DNA of 64,000 bases from Variovorax paradoxus NBRC 15149 (GTDB lineage: Bacteria; Pseudomonadota; Gammaproteobacteria; Burkholderiales; Burkholderiaceae_C). The stretch's first letter is position 1. Each line of letters opens with the position of its first letter. The notes beneath the pieces were generated by a model that worked only from the letters and a program-made list of their open reading frames with translations, ran no database searches and had not been told where the DNA came from. Positions 52,300-61,007 of this stretch are shown here, one piece after another. The stretch spans positions 620,001 through 684,000 of the forward strand of contig NZ_BCUT01000005.1 of assembly GCF_001591365.1 (NCBI RefSeq), in the 5' to 3' direction. The position numbers were made by a program, and so were the translations under genes.

Positions 52300-54476
52300 G
52301 GTGCCGAGATTTCCAGTTCGAGGGTGAAAACTGTGCCACCGCCGGCCCGGTTGGCAAAGGACAGCCGGCCGCGGTGGGCCTCCACGATGGTGCGGCAGAT
52401 GTTCAGGCCCAGGCCCAGTCCGCCGGTCTTGGTGGTGAAGAAGGGCGCGAACACCTGCTCGGCCAGCGCCGCGTCGATGCCCGGCCCGCGGTCGGCCACG
52501 TGGATGTGCATGCGGCCTTCGCTCACCTCGGCGTCGATTTCCACCAGCCGCTGCTCGGGCGGCGCGGCCTGCATGGCGTGCAGGCTGTTGGACAGCAGGT
52601 TCAGCAGCACCTGCTCCAGCAGCACGCGGTCGCCGCGCACCTCGGGCAGGTCTGGCCGCAGGCGCACCTCGGCGCGCGCCTGGCGCATCCGCATCTCGCC
52701 CTGCAGCAGCGCCAGCGCGTTGCTGACCAGCGACGCCACCGCGCAATCCTCGCTGCCGATGGTGCGCTGGCGCACGAAGCCGCGGATGCGCCGCACGATC
52801 TCGGCGCTGCGCCGGGCCTGCGCCATGGTCTCGTCGAGGCTGCTGGCCAGCAGCGCCTGGTTGCCCTGTTCCGCGAAGGCCTTGGCCGCGCTCGCGAAAT
52901 TGCTCAGCGCCATCAGCGGCTGGTTCAGCTCGTGCGCCAGCGTGGAGGCCATCTCGCCCAGGCTGGCCAGGCGCTGCGCATGCTGCAGCTGCTCGTCGTT
53001 CTGGCGCTGGCGCAGCTCGGCGCGCTTCTGCTCGGTGATGTCGACCACCGAACTCATCCAGCCGCTGTGGCGGCCATCGGCATCGATGAGCGGCGCGGTG
53101 TAGACCATGGTGATCACCTCGTGCCCGTCGCGGTGCCGCAGCCGCGACTCGAAGCCCGAGCGCGCGGGCTGCCCGCTCATCATCGCCTGGTAGTGCAGCC
53201 AGTGCTGCGTCACGTCGTCGGGGTGCCAGTAGGGGTAGGGCGGCAGCCGGCCGAGCAGTTCGTCGGCGCCGTAGCCGGTCATCTCGCAGAAGGCGGGATT
53301 GACGTAGATGATGCGGCCTTCGAGGTCGCGTGCGCGCATGCCCACCAGCAGCGAGTCTTCCATCGCCTTGCGGAAGGCGTGGGCCTCGTCCAGCGCGTGC
53401 GTGCGCTCGCGCACGCGCAGCTCCAGGTCGCGCCGCGCGTCGCGCTGTTCGGCGAAGCGGCGCTCGCGCAGCTGCCAGTAGAGCCCGCCCAGCAGCAGCA
53501 CGCCGGCGCACAGCAGGCCCAGCATCCAGGTGCGTTCGCGCGCGCGGGTGACCTCCGAATGGTCGGCCATCACGGTCAGCGTCCAGCCCAGGTCGGGCAG
53601 CGGCTCGTCCAGCGCGAGGAAGCGGCGCGCCTTGCCGGCGATGTCGGTGCGCACGAGGTAGCCCGGATGCCCTTTCTCGCGCGCCACCGTCCATGGCAGC
53701 GGCGGGAAGCCGGTGCGGTCGCCGTACTGCTGCTCGCGCTTCAGGCGGTCCAGGTCGGCGGCGGCGAGCGGCCGCTTGGCCTGGTACATCCAGGCCGGCA
53801 CCGAGCTCAGGAACACGATGCCGCGCGCATCGGCCAAGAGGATCGGCTCGCGCGCGAAGGTCCAGGCCTCCTGGAGCTGGCGCAGGCTGATCTTGACCGT
53901 CAGCACGCCCAGCACGGCGCCGGCCTCGGAGCGCACCGGCGCGGACATGAAGAGCCCCGGTTCGCCGGTGGTCTGGCCCACGCCGTAGAAGAGGCCGCTG
54001 CGGCCCGCGCGCGCGTCGATGAAGTAGGGCCGGTTGGCATAGGACTCGCCGACGAAGCTCTGCGGCGTGGCCCAGTTGCTTGCCGCCAGCGTGAGGCCCT
54101 GCAAGTCGATCAGGTAGAGCGCATCGGAGCCCGCATGGCGGTTCACCTCTTCGATGTAGCGGTTGGCGCGCTGCTGCGCCGCCGGGTCGCGCGGATGGGC
54201 CAGCACCTCGAAGACGTCCGGGTGCATGCCCGCGGTGCGCGGCAGGTAGCCGTACTTGCCGGCGGCATCGCGCAGGCCCAGCACGTGGACTTCCATCGCG
54301 CGGCGGATCGAGTCTGCCTGGAAGCTCGCCTCGCGGGCCGCGGCCCACTGGCCCGCCGCGCCGATCAGCAGCAGCGCCACGGCCACGGCGGCCGTCCACG
54401 CGAGCAGCGCGCGCCAGCGGCCGCGGTGCGGGCGAGCCGTGGGCGTGTCGGGTGGGAGGGAAGGCAGGGGAGGCAT
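52296..54476 (-). CDS. DctB-like sensor histidine kinase with PAS domain
   Basis: 726 residues. Membrane segment at about 24-44, an extracytoplasmic PDC/dCache sensor (45-315) with the DctB-style motif NRPYFIDARAGRSGLFYGVG, a second membrane segment (317-334), a coiled region, a PAS domain (about 372-485), HisKA with His515 in STLAHELNQPLMALSNF, and an HATPase domain (about 600-722) with N box LLNLLSNSLHAM and G box RGPGID. It probably senses a dicarboxylate or 2-oxoglutarate-like ligand in the periplasm. It is transcribed with the FixJ-like regulator. ATG at 54476 has a GGGAGG-like site. Confidence 0.9.
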   Translation of the reverse strand: MPPLPSLPPDTPTARPHRGRWRALLAWTAAVAVALLLIGAAGQWAAAREASFQADSIRRAMEVHVLGLRDAAGKYGYLPRTAGMHPDVFEVLAHPRDPAAQQRANRYIEEVNRHAGSDALYLIDLQGLTLAASNWATPQSFVGESYANRPYFIDARAGRSGLFYGVGQTTGEPGLFMSAPVRSEAGAVLGVLTVKISLRQLQEAWTFAREPILLADARGIVFLSSVPAWMYQAKRPLAAADLDRLKREQQYGDRTGFPPLPWTVAREKGHPGYLVRTDIAGKARRFLALDEPLPDLGWTLTVMADHSEVTRARERTWMLGLLCAGVLLLGGLYWQLRERRFAEQRDARRDLELRVRERTHALDEAHAFRKAMEDSLLVGMRARDLEGRIIYVNPAFCEMTGYGADELLGRLPPYPYWHPDDVTQHWLHYQAMMSGQPARSGFESRLRHRDGHEVITMVYTAPLIDADGRHSGWMSSVVDITEQKRAELRQRQNDEQLQHAQRLASLGEMASTLAHELNQPLMALSNFASAAKAFAEQGNQALLASSLDETMAQARRSAEIVRRIRGFVRQRTIGSEDCAVASLVSNALALLQGEMRMRQARAEVRLRPDLPEVRGDRVLLEQVLLNLLSNSLHAMQAAPPEQRLVEIDAEVSEGRMHIHVADRGPGIDAALAEQVFAPFFTTKTGGLGLGLNICRTIVEAHRGRLSFANRAGGGTVFTLELEISAP

Positions 54477-54561
54477 GGCAGGGGAGGGCCGACCGGGCGG
54501 CGAGCGGGGATTTTGCCCTGATCCCCGGATCGGCCGCCGGGGCCGCCGTACCATCGCGCCC

Positions 54562-55419
54562 ATGCGAACCCTTTCACTCCCGGCCGGCGGCGAGATGCCG
54601 GTGCTCGGCCTCGGCACCTGGCGCATGGGCGAAGCCGCAGGCCGCCGTGCGGCCGAGGTTGCCGCGGTGCGCGAAGCCATCGCCATGGGCTACCGGCTGA
54701 TCGACACCGCCGAGATGTATGGCGAGGGCGGCGCGGAAACCGTGCTCGGACAGGCCCTGGCAGAGGCCCTGCGCGCGGGCGACGTGCGGCGCGAGGCGCT
54801 CTTCATCGTCAGCAAGGTCTATCCGCACAACGCGAGCCGGCGCGGCACGCCCGAGGCCTGCGAGCGCAGCCTGAAGCGGCTCGGCCTCGACACGATCGAC
54901 CTCTACCTGCTGCACTGGCGCGGCAGCCACCCGCTGCGCGAAACGGTCGATGCGATGCAGGCGCTGGTGGCCAAGGGCCGCATCGCGCGCTGGGGCGTGA
55001 GCAACTTCGACATCGACGACATGCAGGAACTGGTGCCGCTCATTGGGTCGGGTCCTGGCTGCGCGGCCAACCAGGTGTACCTGTCGCTGGCCGAGCGCGG
55101 CCCGGAGTTCAGCCTGCTGCCCTGGCTGCGCGAACGCGGCATGCCGCTGATGGCCTACAGCCCGATCGACCAGGGCGCGCTGGCTTCGGACGACGCACTG
55201 CAAGCGTTGGCCGCGCAGCTCGGCATGAGCGCCGCGCAGCTCGCACTGACCGTGGTGCTCGCGCGGCCCGGCGTCGCCGCGATCCCGAAGGCCGTGCGCA
55301 GCGCGCACCTGCAAGAGAACCTCGCCGCCGCCGACCTGAAGCTCGATGCGGCCACCCTCGCCGAACTCGACCGCCTGCATCCGCCGCCGCGCCGCAAGGC
55401 GCCGCTCGCAATGATCTGA
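54562..55419 (+). CDS. Aldo/keto reductase
   Basis: 285 residues, an (alpha/beta)8-barrel NADPH-dependent carbonyl reductase. Catalytic tetrad residues appear in RLIDTAEMYGEGGAE (Asp, Tyr), FIVSKVYP (Lys) and DLYLLHWRG (His); PVLGLGTWRMGE begins the barrel and the cofactor region AIPKAVRSAHLQEN is intact. Substrate cannot be inferred. The N-terminus fits AKR family with DkgA/DkgB-like proteins. It is divergent from the sensor kinase and converges with the NCS2 permease gene, seven bases away. Confidence 0.92.
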   Translation: MRTLSLPAGGEMPVLGLGTWRMGEAAGRRAAEVAAVREAIAMGYRLIDTAEMYGEGGAETVLGQALAEALRAGDVRREALFIVSKVYPHNASRRGTPEACERSLKRLGLDTIDLYLLHWRGSHPLRETVDAMQALVAKGRIARWGVSNFDIDDMQELVPLIGSGPGCAANQVYLSLAERGPEFSLLPWLRERGMPLMAYSPIDQGALASDDALQALAAQLGMSAAQLALTVVLARPGVAAIPKAVRSAHLQENLAAADLKLDAATLAELDRLHPPPRRKAPLAMI

Positions 55420-55426
55420 GCAGGCT

Positions 55427-56914
55427 CTAGTGGGCTTCGGCTTGCTTGGCTGCCGCGATCACGGCGTCTTCGTCGTGCTTCGCGCCATTGAGGAACAGGT
55501 TCAGCAGCACCGCGCTGATCGACGCCAGCAGGATGCCCGACTCGATCAGCGAGTGGATCGCATGCGGCATCCACTGCTTGAAGTTGGGCGCAATGAGCGG
55601 AATCATGCCGACGCCGATCGACACCGCCACGATCATCGCGTTGTGGCGGTTGGTCTTGAAGTCCACGCCCGAGAGAATGCGGATGCCCGTGGCCGCCACC
55701 ATGCCGAACATCACCAGGCCCGCGCCGCCCAGCACCACCGTGGGCAGCGACTCGACCAGCGCCGCCATCTTGGGCAGCAGCCCCAGCACGATCAGGATCA
55801 CGCCGCCGGCCACGCAGACGTACCGGCTCTTGATGCCCGTGACGGCCACCAGGCCCACGTTCTGCGAGAAGCTGGTGTACGGAAAGGTGTTGAAGATGCC
55901 GCCGATCAGCGTGCCCAGGCCGTCGGTGCGCAGGCCCTTGGCCAGGTCCTTCTGCGTGATCTTCCGGTCGGTCATCTCGCCGAGCGCAAGGAACATGCCG
56001 GTCGACTCGATCATCACCACGATCATGATCAGCGTCATCGTGAGGATCAGCACCGGGTCGAACTGCGGCATGCCGAAGTGAAAGGGCAGCACGATGTCGA
56101 CCCACGCGGCCTTGCCCACCTTTTCATAGGTCATGAGGCCGGTGATCGAGGCCACCACCGCGCCAATCACGATGCCCAGCAGCACCGAGATGTTGGCGAC
56201 GAAGCCCTTGGCGTACTTGACGATCAGCAGGATCGACACCAGCACCAGCGCGGCCACGCCAAAGCCCGAGAGATCCGCGTACTTGGGGTTGGGAACCGTC
56301 GGCATGATCGCAAAGCCCTTGGGCACTGCCGGGATCGAGCTGCCCGGCGAGGTCACCTCCGCGAGCCACTTCGCATACACCGGGTCCACCAGCGCGGGCG
56401 CCGTCGGCCCCACCGGGTTGCCGAAGATCCAGTTGATGCCCACGCGCATCAGGCTGATGCCGATCACCGCGATGATGGTGCCCGTGACCACCGGCGGAAA
56501 GAAGCGCAGCATGCGGCTCACCAGCGGCGCGATCAATATCGACACCACGCCCGCGCCGATGATCGCGCCGAACAGCAGCTGCGCGCCGTTCTGGCCCGGG
56601 TTGGCGTTGGCAATGGCCACCATCGGCGCGACCGATGCGAAGGTCACGCCCATCATCACCGGCAGCCTGATGCCGAACCACTGCGTCGCGCCCAGCGCCT
56701 GGATCAGCGTGGCGATGCCGCAGCAGAACAGGTCGGCCGAGATCAGGAGCGCCACCTCGTCGGGCGAGAGCTTGAGCGCGCGGCCGACGATCAGCGGCAC
56801 CGCAACGGCCCCCGCGTACATCACCAGCACATGCTGGAGACCGAGGGCCGCGAGCTTGCCCGAAGGCAGCCGCTGGTCCACCGGATGGACTGTGGAAAGG
56901 GTGTCGGCCGTCAT
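55427..56914 (-). CDS. NCS2 nucleobase:cation symporter (urate/xanthine type)
   Basis: 495 residues with about 14 hydrophobic segments. NCS2 family motifs: QHVLVMYAGAVAVPLIVGRAL near the N-terminus, and ESTGMFLALGEMTDRKITQKDLAKGLRTDGLGTLIGGIFNTFPYTSFSQNVGLVAVTGIKSR, which holds the substrate glutamate and the QN pair (SQNVGLV) that distinguishes urate/xanthine permeases from uracil permeases. It probably imports uric acid or xanthine with protons. Promoter carries a GntR-type TGTATACA palindrome. No purine hydroxylases are adjacent; products could enter the glyoxylate pathway at 37.7-41.2 kb. Confidence 0.9.
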   Translation of the reverse strand: MTADTLSTVHPVDQRLPSGKLAALGLQHVLVMYAGAVAVPLIVGRALKLSPDEVALLISADLFCCGIATLIQALGATQWFGIRLPVMMGVTFASVAPMVAIANANPGQNGAQLLFGAIIGAGVVSILIAPLVSRMLRFFPPVVTGTIIAVIGISLMRVGINWIFGNPVGPTAPALVDPVYAKWLAEVTSPGSSIPAVPKGFAIMPTVPNPKYADLSGFGVAALVLVSILLIVKYAKGFVANISVLLGIVIGAVVASITGLMTYEKVGKAAWVDIVLPFHFGMPQFDPVLILTMTLIMIVVMIESTGMFLALGEMTDRKITQKDLAKGLRTDGLGTLIGGIFNTFPYTSFSQNVGLVAVTGIKSRYVCVAGGVILIVLGLLPKMAALVESLPTVVLGGAGLVMFGMVAATGIRILSGVDFKTNRHNAMIVAVSIGVGMIPLIAPNFKQWMPHAIHSLIESGILLASISAVLLNLFLNGAKHDEDAVIAAAKQAEAH

Positions 56915-56995
56915 TGCGTTTCTCCTGCAGCGGCAAGGGGAAAGGGGCGTGGACGGCGCGGTGCCCGCGGCGTCCACTCGTTGTGTACGCCAAAC

Positions 56996-57003
56996 TGTAT
57001 ACA
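56996..57003. promoter_or_regulatory. GntR-type box TGTATACA upstream of the NCS2 permease gene
   Basis: A perfect eight-base palindrome (wider context CTGTATACAAT), 82 bases upstream of the permease start. It is close to the TTGTATACAA boxes at 47688 and 63345. A second, partial copy (TTGTGTAC) lies 15 bases away at about 56981. Confidence 0.5.
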
Positions 57004-57038
57004 ATTTATGCAGCAATCCGGATGCAGGAAAACCCGGA

Positions 57039-58295
57039 TCAGTTTTCCATCTTGAGCCTTCGCATGAGCCAGTTCGCGGTGAACTCGAAGTGCTCGCCCA
57101 TGTTCGACTCCGCCGTGTGGCCGTCCTCCCCGAACACCAGCTGCGTCACGTTGAAGCCCAGCGCCGCAAGGGATGCGGGCTCGTCCCGGGAGACGAGGTC
57201 TTCGCGCGCGCCGTTCACCATGAGAATGGGCTTGCGCAGCTGCACCGTGGTCGGCTTCTTCAGCTGGCGCGAGAGCTGGAATGCTTCGTAGTAGTCGCAC
57301 ATCGCTTCGCGCGGCGTGGTCTGCGGATTCATGTTCGCAAACATCGTGTAGGGCGCGACGATCCATGCAGGAGCCACCTTGCAATGCGCCTGCCCAAAGC
57401 TCGAATCGCTGGGGCCGCCCACATTGACGATCGCCTTGTAGAAGTCGTTGCCGAGGCCCCCCAGCGTTCCCAGGTAGCCTCCCATGCTCCAGCCGTACAC
57501 GGCCACGCGGCTCGCGTCCAGGTCGCCGCGGGTCTTGATGTAGTCCGCCACCGTGTCGAACATCGCATGGGACTCCGGACGGAAGCCGAGCTGGTTCTCC
57601 CCGGTGTCCGGGTTCTCCACAATGATGGTGGCGAAGCCGCGGCCCATGAAGTAGTCGCTGTGCCGGATCATCTCGGTCTTCATGTTGTCGAGGCCGCCAA
57701 GAATGACCAGCACCGGCAGCTTCTCGTTGCCGCCCGGCCGTGCCGGCGGCGCCCGGAAGTAGCCGATGAATTCCTTGGCGCCGCTCTTGAACGCGATCCG
57801 CTGCAGCGGCTTTCCCAGGAGCGCATGGGCTCGTTCGGTCGCCTGCAGGTCCGCCATGGGGACGCGCTTGGGAAGCCGGTTCATCCGAAGGTAGAAAGCG
57901 GCCTTCTTGTATTCGGCCGATGCAGCCGTGCCGTTGCCCCGCTCTTCGAGCGCGCGGGCCCGTTCCAGATGCATCTGGGCCGGCTTGTCGAAGGTTGCTT
58001 GCCAGGCTGCCTGCGACGGCCCGGCGTGTTCCGGCAGCGCCGCGGCGATTTCGTCGAAGCTGCGTGCTTCGATGCCGGCATCCTCGAGCCACCAGCAGAT
58101 GTTGAATTTGAACGAAGGGTGCATGCGGGCGATGCCTCCCGGGTACTCCGCCTGCCCCTTGCTGCAGAACTCGGCCATGCTGCCCGCGGTCCTGGCGGCA
58201 GGGAGGCCCTGGGCCGCGGATTCCTGCGGCGCTGCCGCGATGCAAAGAACGGCTGCGAAGGCCGCGGAGAGGTTCAGGATCGATCTGTGGGTCAC
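57039..58295 (-). CDS. Secreted alpha/beta hydrolase (FrsA-like esterase)
   Basis: 418 residues from a GTG at 58295, chosen because it alone gives a proper signal peptide (MTHRSILNLSAAFAAVLCIAAAPQESAAQ). The catalytic triad is readable: Ser in AVYGWSMGGYLGTL, Asp in MVNGAREDLVSRDEPA, His in FGEDGHTAES. The fold matches FrsA/dipeptidyl-esterase-like hydrolases. Two cysteines after the signal (EFCSKG, NICWW) may form a disulfide. The upstream SDR gene ends 17 bases away, so both may be expressed together under TetR control. Substrate unknown. Confidence 0.85.
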   Translation of the reverse strand: MTHRSILNLSAAFAAVLCIAAAPQESAAQGLPAARTAGSMAEFCSKGQAEYPGGIARMHPSFKFNICWWLEDAGIEARSFDEIAAALPEHAGPSQAAWQATFDKPAQMHLERARALEERGNGTAASAEYKKAAFYLRMNRLPKRVPMADLQATERAHALLGKPLQRIAFKSGAKEFIGYFRAPPARPGGNEKLPVLVILGGLDNMKTEMIRHSDYFMGRGFATIIVENPDTGENQLGFRPESHAMFDTVADYIKTRGDLDASRVAVYGWSMGGYLGTLGGLGNDFYKAIVNVGGPSDSSFGQAHCKVAPAWIVAPYTMFANMNPQTTPREAMCDYYEAFQLSRQLKKPTTVQLRKPILMVNGAREDLVSRDEPASLAALGFNVTQLVFGEDGHTAESNMGEHFEFTANWLMRRLKMEN

Positions 58296-58312
58296 GGTTT
58301 TTTTTCTCTTGT

Positions 58313-59371
58313 TCAGGATTCGGTTCGGGCCGGCACACCGGGCAGCCAGCCATTGCCGCGATACCAGGCGAGCGTGTCGGCAACGGTCTGCTCGATCGGG
58401 CGAAACTTCAGCTGAAGCTTCTGCTCGCTCTTCGTGTGATTGAAATGGCTGCGCCCCGCCTCCTTGCGCATCAGCCGCACGGTGGCCAGGCTGAGCAGGA
58501 TGGGCTTGCCGGTGGCCCGCGCGTAGAGTTCCTGCACTGCCGCCAGCAGGTACAGGAGCGGAAAGGGCAAGTGGCGCGTCGGCGTCTTGATGCCTGCGAT
58601 CTTTCCCACCAGGGGCACCAGTTCCTGCATCGTCATGTGGCGGCCGGCCGCCAGGTAGCGTTCGCCGCGCTGCCCGTGCTCCGCGGCCGAGATCTGCGCC
58701 CTGGCCACATCGCGGGCGTCGACGACGGAAAAACTGCCGGGCACCAGCCCGGGCAGTTTTCCGAGCACCACGTCATTGACGAATTGCCCTGACGAGGTGG
58801 GGCCGATATCGGCCGGCCCCCACATCCATCCGGGCAGGACGAAGCTCGCATGCATGTCCGGGTGCGTGCCCAGAAAGGCCGACACGACCTGGTCGGCCAT
58901 GATCTTGCTGCGGTAGTAGTCGTCGCCGGCGTCGGCCAGCTCGCGCAGGCAGGTCTCGTCCATGGGCACGCCCGGCTCGCCGTTGAGCACCGCGATGGAC
59001 GAGGTCTGGACGAAGCGCCGGATGCCCGCACCGTAGGCCTGCTCGATGAGCTGCCGCGTGCCGTCCACATTGATGCGCTTGAGCTCTTGCCAGTGGCTGC
59101 CGCCCTTGAAGTTGTCCCGGAAGAACGCGGCGGTGTGGAACACCACGTCGCAGCCTTGCAGCGCGCCGGCGAAGGCGGGCACGTCGGCCATGTCGCCCAG
59201 CACCAGTTCGACGTCCTTCACGCCCGCAAACTGCTGCTGGCCCTTGGCCTTCGAGCGGACCAGGGCCTTGACCGAGACGCCGCGCGCGACCAGTTCGCGC
59301 ACCAGGTTGTTGCCGAGAAGGCCGGTCGCGCCGGTGACGAACGCGGACCTCAAGGCCTTGGGTTTTTCCAT
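58313..59371 (-). CDS. NAD(P)-dependent epimerase/dihydroflavonol reductase-like SDR
   Basis: 352 residues, extended short-chain dehydrogenase. Cofactor motif TGATGLLGNNLVRELVARG and catalytic YxxxK as DYYRSKIMADQ, with an upstream serine in VQTSSIAVL; the region VLPGWMWGPADIGPT fits the dihydroflavonol-4-reductase/cinnamoyl reductase branch. It acts on a carbonyl or sugar-like substrate in the cytosol. First gene of a probable operon with the FrsA-like esterase and divergent from a TetR gene; three palindromes separate the two promoters. Confidence 0.9.
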   Translation of the reverse strand: MEKPKALRSAFVTGATGLLGNNLVRELVARGVSVKALVRSKAKGQQQFAGVKDVELVLGDMADVPAFAGALQGCDVVFHTAAFFRDNFKGGSHWQELKRINVDGTRQLIEQAYGAGIRRFVQTSSIAVLNGEPGVPMDETCLRELADAGDDYYRSKIMADQVVSAFLGTHPDMHASFVLPGWMWGPADIGPTSSGQFVNDVVLGKLPGLVPGSFSVVDARDVARAQISAAEHGQRGERYLAAGRHMTMQELVPLVGKIAGIKTPTRHLPFPLLYLLAAVQELYARATGKPILLSLATVRLMRKEAGRSHFNHTKSEQKLQLKFRPIEQTVADTLAWYRGNGWLPGVPARTES

Positions 59372-59382
59372 ATCAATCGAAT

Positions 59383-59406
59383 TTCAAAAATCAAACGAGT
59401 TTTGAA
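59383..59406. promoter_or_regulatory. TetR-type operator 1 (TTCAAAA ... TTTTGAA)
   Basis: Perfect seven-base arms at the ends of a 24-base site next to the SDR start codon. It has the same layout as operator 2 (TTCAAA-x-ATCAA-x-x-GA-x-TT-x-TGAA), 39 bases away centre to centre. Confidence 0.6.
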
Positions 59407-59421
59407 TGTAGCCGCGGCATT

Positions 59422-59445
59422 TTCAAATATCAAGTGATTTCTGAA
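59422..59445. promoter_or_regulatory. TetR-type operator 2 (TTCAAAT ... TTCTGAA)
   Basis: A 24-base imperfect palindrome repeating operator 1 in direct orientation with four or five changes. It lies midway between the SDR and TetR genes. Likely overlaps one or both promoters. Confidence 0.55.
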
Positions 59446-59457
59446 ACTTGGATGGAC

Positions 59458-59481
59458 GATATCCAAAGTTCATGTGATATC
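59458..59481. promoter_or_regulatory. TetR-type operator 3 (GATATC ... GATATC)
   Basis: A 24-base site with perfect GATATC ends and a degenerate centre (CAAAGTTCATGT), nine bases before the TetR start codon. The similar 24-base length and 36-39-base phasing with operators 1 and 2 suggest the same regulator binds all three, with autoregulation. Confidence 0.5.
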
Positions 59482-59490
59482 TTTTGAGGC

Positions 59491-60186
59491 ATGAGCCCGA
59501 CGACAGCAAGAAAGCGCCTGACCCGCGAGGAAAGCCGCGCGCAGACGCGCGAGCGCCTGGTCGAAACCGCGCAGCAGCTGTTTGTGTCGAACGGCTATGG
59601 CGGCGCGTCGATCCGCGACATCGCGGACAAGGCGGGCTACTCCCAAGGCGCCTTCTATTCGAACTTCTCGAGCAAGGAAGACGTCCTCTTGGAGCTGCTG
59701 CGGCGGCACATGGAGGCGGAGGCGACGCAGCTCTTCAGCGTGATGGGCAACGAGCAGCAGGAGCCCGGGCAGATGCTGGCCGAGTTGGAAGCGTGGGCTT
59801 CCACGCTCAATCACGATGCCGACTGGTGCATGCTTTCCATCGAACTCCAGCTGCATGCCAACCGCAGCCGAAGCTTCGCTGCGGAATACCGGAAGGTGTG
59901 GGACAGGCACCGGTCCGAGCTCGGCGGCGTGATCGGCCAATTGTTCGGCAAGCTCGGGCGCACGCCTCCTGCCGCACCGGACGAACTGGCCGCCGCCTTC
60001 ATGGCCCTGTCGCATGGGCTGGCGCTGCAGAGGATCAGCACGCGCCCGGATCCCTCGGGGCGGCTGATCATGGTGTTCCTGCGCGGACTGATCGCAGGTG
60101 CGGAAGACCTCGGAACGGCCGCTGCCGCACCGGCCGGCACTCCTGCGCGCGCGCCAACGAAGCGCGCTCCGAAAGCCGGGCGCTGA
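59491..60186 (+). CDS. TetR-family regulator
   Basis: 231 residues. DNA-binding domain at about 12-58 (RERLVETAQQLFVSNGYGGASIRDIADKAGYSQGAFYSNFSSKEDVLLELL), a classic TetR helix-turn-helix ending in the YSNF-SKEDVL motif. The C-terminal ligand domain shows no recognisable subgroup; the tail is basic and Ala/Pro-rich. It is divergent from the SDR/esterase pair, with three palindromes between, so it most likely represses them. It converges with the GntR gene, 18 bases apart. Confidence 0.93.
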   Translation: MSPTTARKRLTREESRAQTRERLVETAQQLFVSNGYGGASIRDIADKAGYSQGAFYSNFSSKEDVLLELLRRHMEAEATQLFSVMGNEQQEPGQMLAELEAWASTLNHDADWCMLSIELQLHANRSRSFAAEYRKVWDRHRSELGGVIGQLFGKLGRTPPAAPDELAAAFMALSHGLALQRISTRPDPSGRLIMVFLRGLIAGAEDLGTAAAAPAGTPARAPTKRAPKAGR

Positions 60187-60204
60187 ATCGTCCCCAGGCT
60201 CCCT

Positions 60205-60960
60205 CTAGGCGAGCAGCGCCTTCACCAGGTCGAGCTGGCGGTCGGGCTTCTCGGTGCCGAGTTCCAGGCTGGCCTCGATGCGCTCCAGGTGGTCGATCAT
60301 GCAGAGCACGGCGCCTTCCACGTCGCCCTTGCGGCAGATGCGAAGGAAGTCCGAGTGCTCGTCCGACGAGCAATGCGGGTCGTTCGACGAGTGGTAGAGC
60401 ATCGCGATCAGCGAGCTGCGCGCGACCAGTTCGCGCACCAGCTCGGCCAGCGTCTTGTTGCCCGTGGCCTCGGCCAGCGCCACGTGGAAATCGCCCAGCA
60501 CCTTCTCGCGCACCGTGCCCGTGGTGGTGGTCTGGCGCAGCGCCGTGCGCTCGAACTTGATGTGCTGCTCCAGCACCTGGTAGTCGCGCGGCCGTGCATT
60601 GGCGATGAACAGGCGCACCACCTCGCTTTCGAGGATGCGGCGCACCGCGAACACCTCGCGTGCCTCCTGCACCGTGGGCTGGCAGACGAACGCGCCCTTG
60701 TCGGGAATCATCTCGATGAGCTTGTCCTTCGAGAGCATCAGCAAGGCCGCGCGGATCTTGGTGCGGCTCACCGAATAGACGCGGCCCAGCGCCTCCTCGC
60801 GCAGCCAGGTGCCGGGCGGCAGGCGCTTCTCGACGATGGCGGTGGCGATGTCCTGCGCGATGCTTTCGATGGAGCTGCCCTTGTCGGTGGCGGCTGGGCC
60901 GTTCTCGGCCACAGCGGCGGTGGCAGGGGATGCGATGGATTTGGTGCTGGCGCGGGGCAT
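60205..60960 (-). CDS. GntR/FCD-family regulator linked to NCS1 permease operon
   Basis: 251 residues. A flexible Ala/Ser-rich start (residues 1-25), the winged helix-turn-helix (IESIAQDIATAIVEKRLPPGTWLREEALGRVYSVSRTKIRAALLMLSKDKLIE) and an FCD domain (about 105-240; DFHVALAEATG, HSDFLRICRKGD). Third gene of an NCS1 permease-racemase-regulator transcript, 47 bases after the racemase. It resembles the GntR at 45589 in layout, and a perfect TTTGTATACAAA box lies in the operon's promoter. Likely senses a carboxylate or hydantoin-derived product. Confidence 0.92.
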   Translation of the reverse strand: MPRASTKSIASPATAAVAENGPAATDKGSSIESIAQDIATAIVEKRLPPGTWLREEALGRVYSVSRTKIRAALLMLSKDKLIEMIPDKGAFVCQPTVQEAREVFAVRRILESEVVRLFIANARPRDYQVLEQHIKFERTALRQTTTTGTVREKVLGDFHVALAEATGNKTLAELVRELVARSSLIAMLYHSSNDPHCSSDEHSDFLRICRKGDVEGAVLCMIDHLERIEASLELGTEKPDRQLDLVKALLA

Positions 60961-61007
60961 GCGCAGATTGTGGCTCAGCGGATAGCGGCCGCGCGCGTCG
61001 GGCGCCG

